Notes: generated by a model not told the origin, from the letters alone. A stretch of DNA of 64,000 nt from Thiobacillus sp. UBA3361 (GCA_002360535.1 DEQR01000041.1:1-64000); one strand, 5' to 3'. Shown: positions 35,550 to 44,342, counted from the stretch's first letter. Program-made: numbers and translations.

Positions 35550-36119
35550 TCACTTGCGCTGCGCGCCGTAGTAATCGGACACCGCGTCTATCTCGCCGCC
35601 GTTGAGCTTGCGCACGATCTTGTTCATTTTCCGATGCGGCATCTCGAACGCCCCGTCGCGGTATTTTTCCAGTTCCAGAGCCATGTATCTGGCCGCCTGG
35701 CCGTTTATCTTCGGCGCGTCGATGTCCGGATCACTGCCAGTGGCGCCATGGCAATCCTCGCAGTTCTCGAAGATCACCTGCTTGCCCTTGGCCATGGCCG
35801 CCGCACTGGCCCTCTGCGGCAGCGGCACCCAGCGCTTCTTGGAGAAATAGACCGCCAGGGCATTGATCTCATCGTCGGTCAGTCCCTTGACGATGCGGTT
35901 CATGGTGGCGGCGTCGCGCTTGTCGTACTTCCACTCCTTCATGATCTTGCTCAGGTAAGCGCTGGGCAAGCCGCCTATGGAAGGCATGGAACCGCCGGCG
36001 CTGACGCCGCTGACGCCATGGCAGTTGTTGCAGGTGCGGGCCAGGATTTCGATGTCGCCCACCGCCATTGCCGAACCCGTCACCCCGCATAGGGCCACGG
36101 CCAGTAATCCCTTGCGCAT
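35550..36119 (-). CDS. fccA: Di-heme cytochrome c, partner of the FccB-like flavoprotein
   Basis: The Met at 36119 has an AAAGGAGGAGA site and a signal peptide ending SAMAVGD, giving 189 aa. Two CxxCH sites, CNNCH and CEDCH, lie in two repeats each followed by a Met ligand candidate (GGSMPSIGG and FEMPHRKM). This is the c4/FccA layout. As the first gene before fccB it should be the electron acceptor subunit. It is divergent from the nine-heme protein gene, separated by a 360-base A/T-richer region that must hold both promoters. Confidence 0.87.
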   Translation of the reverse strand: MRKGLLAVALCGVTGSAMAVGDIEILARTCNNCHGVSGVSAGGSMPSIGGLPSAYLSKIMKEWKYDKRDAATMNRIVKGLTDDEINALAVYFSKKRWVPLPQRASAAAMAKGKQVIFENCEDCHGATGSDPDIDAPKINGQAARYMALELEKYRDGAFEMPHRKMNKIVRKLNGGEIDAVSDYYGAQRK

Positions 36120-36479
36120 TGTCTCCTCCTTTTGGCCAGGGAAAGAATTGCGAGGTCCCAATATCAGCCTCGCCACAAAAAACGGGCAGGGAGCCGGATA
36201 GTGCCCGCCCCCGCGGAAATGCTTTTTTATTTTGTATAACGGTACGACATGATGCATCAAGTCCCAGGCGCACCTAGGATATTGATTTGCATAAGCTTAT
36301 TAGCACTGACTAATAATAAAACAATGATTGAAATAAGCCTGTCATGGACGTAGTCTAAGGCAGCTTTTGGTAAAAACGTACCGAAATGGGTGACCCGCCC
36401 ATAATTTCGGGCGGCGTTACCGGGATATGGGGCTCAGCCCGATACCCGTTTGCATTTCCGCCAGTGAGGAGACAAAAAA

Positions 36480-38435
36480 ATGGCAATCAATGCCTGGAAG
36501 TGGATTGTTAGGGGAATCGTCGCCTGTGCCTGTCTGCTGACGGCGCCCACGGCTCTCGCCGAGGACGCCGACACGTCCGCCGCCTGGAGCGACAATCCGG
36601 CGCTGGATATCGGCAACCACCGCTGTCTCCGCTGCCATGCCGATCCGGAAGAGAAAACCCGCGTGCGCCCCGACGGTACGCGCATCAACCTGTTCATCGA
36701 CAAGCAGCAGTTCGAGCACAGCGTGCATGGCAAGCAGCCCTGCACCGGCTGCCACAACAGCATCGAAAAGCTGCCCCACCAGAAGCCGCTGCCCAAGAGC
36801 ATCGGTTGCATCGACTGCCACCGCGCCAAATTCGAGGCGCAGAAGGACAGCCCGGAGCCTGAACACAAGCGCCTGGGTGTGGTCGTGGCACAGATGGAGA
36901 GCTACCTGCACTCCGTGCACGCGCGGCCCAACAAGCAGAACCTGGCCAAGACCAACGCTGCCTGCCACGACTGCCACGACGCCCACAACATCGGCACTCT
37001 GGGCAGCATGCAACGGGCCGAGCATCGCCTGAAGAACCCGGAGGTGTGCGGTCTCTGCCACGACAAGGCAAAGACCGATTATCTGACCTCGGTGCACGGC
37101 AAGGCAGTCACCGAGAAGAAGGACGCCAAGGCGGCCGTCTGCTCCGACTGCCACACTACCCACCAGATCGCCTCGCCGGACGCCGATCCCATGAAGTTGA
37201 CCATCACGGCCAACTGCGGCAACTGCCACGAAAAGTCCCAGAAGACCTATTTCGCCTCCTACCACGGTCAAGTCACCCGGTTGGGTTTCACCAACACCGC
37301 CAAGTGCTTCGACTGTCACGGCGGGCATGACGTGAAAAAGACCGATGACCCTACCTCCAGGGTGCATCTGAACAACCGCCTCAGGACCTGCAACGAATGC
37401 CACAAGGACGCCACAGAGGGTTTCCTGAGCTTCCAGACCCACGGCGACGCGGACGATTACGACAAGTATCCCGTCCTGTTCATCACCAAGAAATCCATGG
37501 AGCTGCTGATCTACGGCGTCTTCCTGTTCTTCTGGACCCACGTCATCCTGTGGTTCTACCGGGAATTCCGCGACCGCCAACAGGGCAAGGGTTACAAGGA
37601 GGATCTGGACAAGCCCGAAACGGTGTATTTCCGCCGCTTCAGCACCTTCTGGCGCTGGATCCACGTGCTCTACGCCATGAGCGCCATGGTCCTGGTGCTC
37701 ACCGGCACCACCCTGATGTTCTCCCATACGGACTGGGCCAAGGCCGTCATCGCGCTGATCGGCGGACCCCAGGTGGAGGCAGTCATCCACCGCACGGCGG
37801 CCACCATCTGGCTGGCCGTCTTCCTGAGCCATTTCGTGGCCGTGAGCGTCAACATCGCGCGCAACTGGAAGACCTTCAAGTGGTTCGGCCCCACCTCCAT
37901 GGTACCCAGCCTGCAGGACCTGCGTGACATCGGCCGCATGTTCAGCTGGTTCCTGGGCCGCAGCCCGCGTCCGGACTTCGACCGCTGGACTTACTGGCAG
38001 AAGTTCGACTACTGGGCGCCGTTCTGGGGTACCGCCATCATCGGCATCTCCGGCCTGATGCTGTTCTTCCCCACCAAGACGGCCACCATCCTGCCGGGCT
38101 GGGTGTTCAACGTCGCCACCATCCTGCATGCCGAGGAGGCGTTGCTGGCTACCGTGTTCCTGTTCACGGTGCACTTCTTCAACGTGCATTTTCGGCCGGA
38201 CAAATTCCCCCTCAGTACCTCCATCTTTACCGGCAAGGTGCCGCTGGAGGAGTTCAAGCACGAACACAAGGTGGAATACGAGCGTCTGCTGGCCAGCGGC
38301 GAACTGGACAAGTACCTGGTCAAGCGTCCCACACGGAGAATGGACATCGGCACCACCGCTCTGTCTGCCCTGCTGATCTTCGCCGGCCTGGGACTGCTGA
38401 CACTGGCCTTGATCGGCTACTTCACCATGCACTAA
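36480..38435 (+). CDS. Nine-heme c-type cytochrome fused to b-type membrane domain (CbcL-like)
   Basis: A 651-aa protein with a signal peptide (cleavage near residue 27, TALAEDA) behind a GAGGAG site. Nine CxxCH motifs lie at residues 49, 88, 110, 162, 190, 221, 246, 276 and 304. From residue 341 there are six hydrophobic helices (about 341-360, 392-413, 440-461, 512-530, 544-570 and 625-648) with His residues at 394, 437, 451, 550, 565 and 570 that could bind two b hemes, as in HydC/FdnI cytochrome b. Geobacter CbcL is known to have nine c hemes fused to a HydC/FdnI domain and to exchange electrons with the quinone pool. Direction of electron flow here is not readable. Confidence 0.85.
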   Translation: MAINAWKWIVRGIVACACLLTAPTALAEDADTSAAWSDNPALDIGNHRCLRCHADPEEKTRVRPDGTRINLFIDKQQFEHSVHGKQPCTGCHNSIEKLPHQKPLPKSIGCIDCHRAKFEAQKDSPEPEHKRLGVVVAQMESYLHSVHARPNKQNLAKTNAACHDCHDAHNIGTLGSMQRAEHRLKNPEVCGLCHDKAKTDYLTSVHGKAVTEKKDAKAAVCSDCHTTHQIASPDADPMKLTITANCGNCHEKSQKTYFASYHGQVTRLGFTNTAKCFDCHGGHDVKKTDDPTSRVHLNNRLRTCNECHKDATEGFLSFQTHGDADDYDKYPVLFITKKSMELLIYGVFLFFWTHVILWFYREFRDRQQGKGYKEDLDKPETVYFRRFSTFWRWIHVLYAMSAMVLVLTGTTLMFSHTDWAKAVIALIGGPQVEAVIHRTAATIWLAVFLSHFVAVSVNIARNWKTFKWFGPTSMVPSLQDLRDIGRMFSWFLGRSPRPDFDRWTYWQKFDYWAPFWGTAIIGISGLMLFFPTKTATILPGWVFNVATILHAEEALLATVFLFTVHFFNVHFRPDKFPLSTSIFTGKVPLEEFKHEHKVEYERLLASGELDKYLVKRPTRRMDIGTTALSALLIFAGLGLLTLALIGYFTMH

Positions 38436-38463
38436 CCGCGGTTAGGCGCGGCCCCCCTCAGAT

Positions 38464-38494
38464 CCCGGACCCCGACAGGGGTCCGGGTTTTTTT
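38464..38494 (+). terminator. Strong terminator after the nine-heme cytochrome gene
   Basis: A perfect 10-base stem (CCCGGACCCC with GGGGTCCGGG) with loop GACA, followed by eight T residues. It lies 29 bases after the stop and ends the cytochrome transcript, indicating a single-gene unit. Confidence 0.93.
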
Positions 38495-38691
38495 GTGTCC
38501 TTGCCATACCCCTGCCAACGGGTCTGTCGTTTTTCGGCAAATGCGCCACTGTTTCAGGGCATGCCTTAGTTACAGTCCTTCAATTCCGAAACCAATAGGA
38601 GGAGAATGACTTGCATATAAGCGGATACTAATACACCAAGGCCGATGATGGAGAGAGCCGATGAACTGAACTGACTGAATAGGTGTGCATC

Positions 38692-38841
38692 ATGAACTGG
38701 ACCACTTCTCTGATTCTTGGCGTAGGCGGCCTTACTTCCACCATCGCGGCGATCGCCATCAGCGGCATCATCATCTTGGTCATCGCGCAACTCGCCCTGC
38801 TCACGTACCGGCGGCTGTCAGGCCAGAAATCGCATAGATAG
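38692..38841 (+). CDS. Putative single-helix membrane microprotein (49 aa)
   Basis: A short frame with ATG at 38692, AGGTG 7 bases upstream and stop at 38839-38841. The product starts MNWTTSLILGVGG, continues as one long hydrophobic helix (IAAIAISGIIILVIAQLALL) and ends with a basic tail (YRRLSGQKSHR), the positive-inside pattern of small membrane proteins. It is alone between a strong terminator and a convergent Sel1 gene. No family is recognised, and coding is supported only by composition and topology. Confidence 0.45.
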   Translation: MNWTTSLILGVGGLTSTIAAIAISGIIILVIAQLALLTYRRLSGQKSHR

Positions 38842-38887
38842 GGTGCCCGGAGTTACGGCGCGCCTCTTTCGGGAGGCAAGTCGGGTA

Positions 38888-39340
38888 CTACTCTCCGGCC
38901 AGTGACCGGGCTTGATGCAGTTGCTGTGGCGTCATCTGGCTGATGCACCTGTCCTGTTCCTGCTTGCCCAGATAGTGCCCCCCGCGCGCAGCGCGGCCAT
39001 ACCACAGGTACGCTACTGGTAGATCGCGCTCCACACCGAGCCCCTGCGCGTGAATACGCCCCAGGGCGAAAGCCGCATCGATGTCCCCCTTGCCGGCGGC
39101 CTTCAGATACCACTGCCGGGCCAGGACGTAATTCATGTCCAAACCTTGGCCTTCCTCGTGCAGCAATCCAAAGTAATACTCGCCCTGCGTCTCGCCCCTC
39201 TGGGCGCATGCCTCAAACTCTCGGGCAGCCCCTTCGTAATTGCCCATGCTGTAGGCGAACAGGCCCGCCTCGAAATCAGCCCGCGCCCAGAGGGCGGACA
39301 TCAACAGAATGGCCAGGCATCCGTTTGCGACGCGCATCAT
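38888..39340 (-). CDS. Sel1-repeat periplasmic protein
   Basis: A 150-aa exported protein with leader MMRVANGCLAILLMSALWARA. The mature part has Sel1-like repeats, seen as GEYYFGLLHEEGQGLDMNYV then ARQWYLKAAGKGDIDAAFAL and GRIHAQGLGVERDLPVAYLW then YGRAARGG. These short alpha-alpha repeats mediate protein-protein contacts. No enzyme motif is present and the partner is unknown. Met at 39337 is an equally possible start. Confidence 0.75.
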   Translation of the reverse strand: MMRVANGCLAILLMSALWARADFEAGLFAYSMGNYEGAAREFEACAQRGETQGEYYFGLLHEEGQGLDMNYVLARQWYLKAAGKGDIDAAFALGRIHAQGLGVERDLPVAYLWYGRAARGGHYLGKQEQDRCISQMTPQQLHQARSLAGE

Positions 39341-39498
39341 GTTTGCCGCCTGTCTTTCTTCCACTTGTTCTGATCAGCAACCCGCCAACAACCGCTGCAA
39401 TCAAGAAGCATACGCGGATAGGTGTAGCGATTGTCATCCTTCCAATCGACGGAATCGCCGCGCGCCAACTATCGGGAAATGCGGATTCCGAGCGCGTA

Positions 39499-39518
39499 AC
39501 GGCGCCCGCAGGCGCCGT
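39499..39518. repeat. GC-rich intergenic hairpin
   Basis: A perfect 8-base stem (ACGGCGCC with GGCGCCGT) and 4-base loop between the Sel1 gene and the Met-rich protein gene. No T run follows on either strand, so its role as a terminator for the Met-rich protein gene is uncertain. Confidence 0.4.
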
Positions 39519-39543
39519 CCGTTATCGCCAGTAATGAGTCAGG

Positions 39544-40062
39544 CTAGCGACGCGAAAGGTATTCCAGCATGGCCTGCATCAGATCCATGCGTTTTTCCAG
39601 GGCATCCAGGCGCTGATCCAGCGCCCCGTCCCCGTGCCGGCAGTGGCCGCCAGGACCCGCCTTGCACGGCTTGTCGCCACTCGGACTCATCATACCCATG
39701 CCTGGGCCTTTTGCCGTGTTGCACTTCTGCCCGCCCCCCGGCGTCATGGCCATGGGGCCTAGTCCGCCGCCGGGGCCCATCATCATGCCCATGCCGGGGC
39801 CGGGCGGACCCATTTCCATCATGCTAGCCATGGATTTCATTTGCTCATCCATCAGTTTCCGGCGCTCTTCCGGGTCTTGGGTTCGCATCATCTGGTGCAT
39901 GCGTTCGCGCATGGCCTGCATCAGTTCCAGTCGATCGGGCTGGTCGGCGGCCGGCGCGGCTGCCTGGGGCTCGGCCCGTGCCTCCTCGGCCGAAGCGGAA
40001 ATCGGCGCCCCAAGGGCGCAAAGCAGCAGGACAAGCGGGAATTTGCATTTCAACAGGTTCAT
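39544..40062 (-). CDS. Methionine/glycine-rich periplasmic protein
   Basis: A 172-aa exported protein (leader ends ISASAEEA) preceded by GAGGAG. Residues 45-80 are helical and methionine-rich (MQAMRERMHQMMRTQ, MDEQMKSMASMMEM). A low-complexity Gly/Pro/Met stretch (MGMMMGPGGGLGPMAM) follows, then Cys/His pairs (KCNTAKGP, PCKAGPGGHCRHGD) and a C-terminal coiled helix (LDQRLDALEKRMDLMQAML). Such Met, Cys and His spacing suggests binding of Cu(I) or another soft metal in the periplasm, an inference from composition. No domain family is recognised. Confidence 0.65.
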   Translation of the reverse strand: MNLLKCKFPLVLLLCALGAPISASAEEARAEPQAAAPAADQPDRLELMQAMRERMHQMMRTQDPEERRKLMDEQMKSMASMMEMGPPGPGMGMMMGPGGGLGPMAMTPGGGQKCNTAKGPGMGMMSPSGDKPCKAGPGGHCRHGDGALDQRLDALEKRMDLMQAMLEYLSRR

Positions 40063-40295
40063 CTTAGTCTCCTCTAAAGGGAAGGTTGTCGTCAGGCAGA
40101 CAAGCCGGGGGTTGTGAATCCGCAATGATCGTCCGCAGCAACCGCCTGCCGCTCAGCCGCGGAGCCCATGTGAGTAGCGCTCCACCTCCAGGGTTCCTGG
40201 CATGGCAGGAAACGTGGGGCAGAAAAAATGAACTCGCGTGCCCCAGCGATCGGATGGCGCCGCGGCGGGACGCCGCCAAACCCCTGTACGGCCTG

Positions 40296-41135
40296 CTACT
40301 GGCAGACCTGCTGCATGTTGAAGGCGAGCAGGTTGGTGCTGTTGATGCTGTCCATGCCCCAGGTGACGAGGTCATGCAGGGCCTTGGTGGGCAGAGGGGT
40401 GATGCCCACCAACTCGGTCGGGCACTTGAAGGTGACGATGACCAGCGGCTTCTCCCCGGTGGGATAGACGGTCTTGATAACCGGCAGCACGGACAGCCCT
40501 TCCGGCAGGGAAGGCAATGAGAACAATGAGGGCAATGAGGGCAATGAGAGCAATGAGGGCATGCCCACATTGATCTCATCGAGCGCCTTGCCTATATCCG
40601 TCAATGGCTGGTTGACCTGCTGTGGGTGGGCCATGTAAGGGTTGCCGTGTACCGCCGGCTTGGCCGTCTCCGCGGGTTTGACCGCCGGCTGCCGCTTGGG
40701 GGGTGCGGGCATCGGCCGGTTGCCGGACGCCGTCGCGGGCCTGGCGGGGGATTGCGTGGGCAGGAGGGTGACGGGCTGCGCTGCCGGCAGAACCACGGGC
40801 TGAACGGGAGGCGTCTCGCTGAGTTGGGTCGTGAGGGTCAGTGTGGGGATGGCCAGGGGCGGCAGCAGAGCCGGTGCATTCAGCCCGGAGGCCGGCGCCG
40901 GGGACTGTTGGTCGGCCTTCGCGACTACCGGTCTGGCGGCAGGCTGCACGGACTTGCGTGAGGCACTCGTCTTCCGGCTTGTCTTGCGCTTGGCCGATTT
41001 TGCAACCTTCTTGGCCTGCCGGAGTTCCTGGGCTTTCGTGGTATCTGCGGCGGAAGCGCTCCAGGCCGACCCGGAAAAGGCAACAGACAAGGCCAGCAAC
41101 AGCAGGCTTGTCAAAGCAAACGGACTTCGTTTCAT
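40296..41135 (-). CDS. Exported low-complexity Pro/Ala-rich protein
   Basis: A 279-aa protein with a signal peptide (ends SAWSASAADT). The first third is Lys/Ala/Ser-rich (KKVAKSAKRKTSRKTS), the middle is Pro-rich, and residues 200-215 hold a tandem Leu-Pro-Ser repeat (LLSLPSLPSLFSLPSLP) encoded by 9-base DNA repeats. The final 70 residues (VYPTGEKPLVIVTFKCPTEL, LVTWGMDSINSTNLLAF) form a compact folded part with two cysteines. I do not recognise the family. It may be a cell-envelope or secreted structural protein. Confidence 0.6.
   Translation of the reverse strand: MKRSPFALTSLLLLALSVAFSGSAWSASAADTTKAQELRQAKKVAKSAKRKTSRKTSASRKSVQPAARPVVAKADQQSPAPASGLNAPALLPPLAIPTLTLTTQLSETPPVQPVVLPAAQPVTLLPTQSPARPATASGNRPMPAPPKRQPAVKPAETAKPAVHGNPYMAHPQQVNQPLTDIGKALDEINVGMPSLLSLPSLPSLFSLPSLPEGLSVLPVIKTVYPTGEKPLVIVTFKCPTELVGITPLPTKALHDLVTWGMDSINSTNLLAFNMQQVCQ
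40510..40560. repeat. 9-base tandem repeats inside a coding region
   Basis: Five to six imperfect copies of a GGCAATGAG unit (with GAACAATGAG and GAGCAATGAG variants) on the plus strand. They encode the Leu-Pro-Ser repeats of the exported protein. Being in multiples of three they change protein length without frameshift. Confidence 0.75.
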
Positions 41136-41406
41136 GTTCTCATCCTTGCCAAACACCCGAGCGTAGAGGCACGCCGGCTCTGGTGGTCTCCTCGCACAAA
41201 GCCGATCAGCCCGGTGGTTGGCCTGGGACATCCGGCGGTCGTCACGCATGCCGCTGCGGGGCGGCTGCCATGGCTGTCATATTTGTATGCGACCCATTCT
41301 CCGCCCCACCCCGGCCAAATACAAGGATGCCGTACACGCTCCGGTGAACGGAATTCCCCGCTGCGTTATTCGGAACACATCCGGCGGACCAGCCGCTGTG
41401 CCCCCC

Positions 41407-42741
41407 TCAATCGAAGGCCGGGCCGCCATCCAGCGGCGCGGTGGCCGGCGGCGTGTCGTAGAGCAGATCCACCAGCACCAGGGAGATGTCCGGCACGTAG
41501 GTGATGAGCGCCAGATAGACCAGCATCACCAGCACAAATGGGAAGGCCCCCTTGGTCACCTCCGACAGGCCCAGGTGGGACAGGTGGCTGGCCACATACA
41601 GGTTAAGCCCCACCGGCGGGGTGATCATGCCGATTTCCATGTTGATGGTCATGATGATCCCAAGGTGGATGGGGTCGATGCCCAGGTGCGCGGCGATGGG
41701 CAGGAACAGGGGCGCCAGGATCAGGATGATGGAACTGGGCTCCATGAACTGGCCGGCGAGCAGCAGGACCAGGTTGACCACCAGCAGGAATTGCCAATGG
41801 CTCATTTCCTGTGCCACCACCCACTCGGACAGTTGCTGCGGGATCTGCTCCGAGGTGAGCAGGAAGTTGAACAGGATGGCGTTGGTGATGATGTACAGCA
41901 ACATGGACGACGTATTGGCCGCGTGCAACAGCACCTTGGGCACGTCGCGCAGCTTGAGCGTGCGGTAGATGAAGGCGGCGCAGATGAAGGCGTACACCGC
42001 CGACACGGCGGCCGCCTCGGTGGGGGTGAACACCCCGCCGTAGATGCCCCCCATGACGATCACCACCAGCATGATGCCCCAGAAGGCGTCCAGGAAGGAG
42101 CGCCACACCTCGCCCAAGCTGGCCTTGGGCACGGTGGGGAAATTGTGCTTCTTGGCATAGACGAAGGTCACCCCCATGAGCAGCACCGCCAGCAGGATGC
42201 CGGGCACGATGCCGGCCACGAACAGCTTGCCGGTGGACTCGTCGGTGGCCACGGCGTAGATGATCAGCACGATGGACGGGGGGATCAGGATGCCCAGGCT
42301 GCCGGAACAGGCCAGCACGCCGGTCGAAAACCTCTTGGGATACCCCTGCTCCACCATGGCCGGCAGCATCAGCGAACCGATGGCCATCACCGTCGCCGGA
42401 GACGACCCGGACAGGGTGGCGAAGAAGGCGCAGGCCAACACCGAGGCCATGGCCAGGCCGCCGGGCATCCAGCCCACCAGGTTAACGGCGAACTTGATGA
42501 TCTTTTTGGCCACCCCGCCGTCGGTGAGGAAGGCGCCGGCCAGCACGAAGAACGGCACTGCCATGATGGCGAAGCTCTCCAGGCCGGTGAACAGGCGCTG
42601 AGAGATGATGTTCACCGTCATCATGTCGAAGGACGAGAAGAACAGCATGAAGGCCAGCACCGTCATGCCCAGGGCGATGGAGATGGGCGTGCCGGTGATG
42701 AGCATCAGCACCAGGATGGCCATGATGAGGGCGGCGGTCAT
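41407..42741 (-). CDS. dctM: TRAP transporter large permease (DctM type)
   Basis: A 444-aa integral membrane protein with about twelve helices, starting ALIMAILVLMLITGTPISIALG. The family signatures VPFFVLAGAFLTDGGVAKKI, GSSPATVMAIGSLMLPAM and ITPPVGLNLYVASHLS are visible. It is the ion-coupled channel of a tripartite ATP-independent periplasmic transporter. Its start overlaps the small permease gene by 4 bases, and the solute-binding gene lies upstream, completing the system. Confidence 0.93.
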   Translation of the reverse strand: MTAALIMAILVLMLITGTPISIALGMTVLAFMLFFSSFDMMTVNIISQRLFTGLESFAIMAVPFFVLAGAFLTDGGVAKKIIKFAVNLVGWMPGGLAMASVLACAFFATLSGSSPATVMAIGSLMLPAMVEQGYPKRFSTGVLACSGSLGILIPPSIVLIIYAVATDESTGKLFVAGIVPGILLAVLLMGVTFVYAKKHNFPTVPKASLGEVWRSFLDAFWGIMLVVIVMGGIYGGVFTPTEAAAVSAVYAFICAAFIYRTLKLRDVPKVLLHAANTSSMLLYIITNAILFNFLLTSEQIPQQLSEWVVAQEMSHWQFLLVVNLVLLLAGQFMEPSSIILILAPLFLPIAAHLGIDPIHLGIIMTINMEIGMITPPVGLNLYVASHLSHLGLSEVTKGAFPFVLVMLVYLALITYVPDISLVLVDLLYDTPPATAPLDGGPAFD

Positions 42742-43253
42742 GGCTTGATCTCCTCACGCAGATCAGCCGCCGGCCCGGCCGAGACGGTCTGTCCGGTGCG
42801 CAGGAAGCGCAGCAGGGACTGGACGAAGCGGTAGCACATGAGGCCCGAGCCGAAGGGGATGGCCAGGTAGATGATCCACATGGGCCATTCCAGATCGGGG
42901 GCGATCTGGCCCGTGCCGTACATGAAGATCACCCAGCGGGCGCCGAAGAAGGCGATCACGCCGGTGAACACCACGCCCAGCACCAGGCCGCTGATCACCA
43001 GGAATTTCTTGGCGCCCCCCTCCACTTGGTTGACCACGTAATCGACCCCCACGTGGATACCGGTGCGCACCCCATAGGCGGCCCCGAACTTGGCCATCCA
43101 GATGAACAGGTAGATGGTCAGCTCGGTGGACCAGGTGAAGCCCGTGCCGAACATATAACGCATGGCCACGGAGACAAAGGTGACCAGGGTGGCGGTGGCC
43201 ATGAAGGTGAGGATGAGCCACTCTTCAAGCCGATCGAGTACGCGATTGAACAT
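42738..43253 (-). CDS. dctQ: TRAP transporter small permease (DctQ type)
   Basis: A 171-aa protein with four helices (WLILTFMATATLVTFVSVAM, TELTIYLFIWMAKFGAAY, LVISGLVLGVVFTGVIAFF, WIIYLAIPFGSGLMCYRF) in the order typical of DctQ. It anchors the large permease and docks the binding protein. The gene is located between dctP and dctM in one minus-strand operon. Confidence 0.9.
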   Translation of the reverse strand: MFNRVLDRLEEWLILTFMATATLVTFVSVAMRYMFGTGFTWSTELTIYLFIWMAKFGAAYGVRTGIHVGVDYVVNQVEGGAKKFLVISGLVLGVVFTGVIAFFGARWVIFMYGTGQIAPDLEWPMWIIYLAIPFGSGLMCYRFVQSLLRFLRTGQTVSAGPAADLREEIKP

Positions 43254-43325
43254 GATCGCCCCTTGCGGCGTCCGAAGACCGGACCGAGTGAACGTGCGCC
43301 CCGGCCAGGCGGGGCGCCCCGATCG

Positions 43326-44342
43326 TCAGCGGCCGGAGCCGCGTGCTTTCTGGACCTGCTGGGCCGCCCGGTAGGTGGCCTGGATCAGGTCGCGGCCGAT
43401 CTTGTCCTCGAATTCCTTGTGCACCGGCAGCATGGCCTTGTGCCAGGCCAGGCGGTCCTGGAGCGGCAGCACATACACGTCGGTGGTGCCGGCGGCCTTC
43501 ACCTTGGCCAGGGCGTCGTCATTGTCCTGCTGCGAGATGCCCCGTTCATATTCGGTGGCCTCCTGCATGGCCTGTTCCAGGATGGCGCGGATGTTGGCCG
43601 GCAGGCCGTCCCAGAAGTTCTTGTTGACGATCACCGCGTAGCCCAGATACCCGTGGTCGGAGATGGTCAGGTGTTTCTGCACCTCGTGCATCTTCTTGGT
43701 GTACAGGTTGGACATGGGGTTCTCGGTGCCATCGACCACCCCCTGCTGCAGGGCCGAATAGACCTCGGAGAAGGCCATCACCTGCGGGTTGGCGCCCAGG
43801 GCCCGCATCTGGGCCTCCAGCACCTTGGAGGACTGGATGCGCATCTTCAGGCCCTTGAAATCCTCCACCTTGCGCACCGGCCGGTTGGCGCTCATCTGCT
43901 TGAAGCCATTGTCCCAGTAGGCCAGGCCGATGATGCCCTTGTCTTCCAGCATCTTGAACAGCGACTTGCCGATATCCCCATCCATCACCCGGTACAGGGT
44001 TTCCTTGTTGGGGAAAATGTAGGGCAGATCGAACAGCTCGAAGGCACGCACGCCCAGGGGGCCGAACTTGGACAGGGACGGCGCCAGCATCTGCACCGCG
44101 CCCAGCTGCAGGGCCTCCACCTCCTCCCGATCCTTGTAGAGCTGGCTGTTGGGATAGACCTCCACCTTGACCGCGCCCTTGGTGCGCTCCTCGGCCAGTT
44201 GCTTGAAGTACTCGGCCGCCTTGCCCTTCGGGGTATTGGGGGCCACCACATGGGAAAACTTGATGATGATGGGATCGGCGGCTTGGACCGTGAATGCGGC
44301 AATGCCCAAGACCAGCGCCGCGAGTGTGGTACGCAGCTGCAT
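43326..44342 (-). CDS. dctP: TRAP transporter solute-binding protein (DctP type)
   Basis: A 338-aa periplasmic protein with leader ending FTVQAADP and an AGGAGAT site before the Met at 44342. Family segments are IIIKFSHVVAPNTPKG, GLKMRIQSSKVLEAQMRALG (the Arg that binds a carboxylate) and GVVDGTENPMSNLY. TRAP binding proteins of this subtype bind C4-dicarboxylates or related organic acids. It is first in the dctPQM order. A divergent promoter region separates it from a DAACS-family symporter gene. Confidence 0.93.
   Translation of the reverse strand: MQLRTTLAALVLGIAAFTVQAADPIIIKFSHVVAPNTPKGKAAEYFKQLAEERTKGAVKVEVYPNSQLYKDREEVEALQLGAVQMLAPSLSKFGPLGVRAFELFDLPYIFPNKETLYRVMDGDIGKSLFKMLEDKGIIGLAYWDNGFKQMSANRPVRKVEDFKGLKMRIQSSKVLEAQMRALGANPQVMAFSEVYSALQQGVVDGTENPMSNLYTKKMHEVQKHLTISDHGYLGYAVIVNKNFWDGLPANIRAILEQAMQEATEYERGISQQDNDDALAKVKAAGTTDVYVLPLQDRLAWHKAMLPVHKEFEDKIGRDLIQATYRAAQQVQKARGSGR

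Noticed and set aside
36417..38432. A 671-codon minus-strand frame opposite the nine-heme cytochrome
   Set aside because: It has no leader or domain, and the plus strand has nine CxxCH motifs, a signal peptide and a terminator.
40510..40560. CRISPR-like repeats
   Set aside because: The units are 9 bases, have no spacers and are in frame within a coding region.
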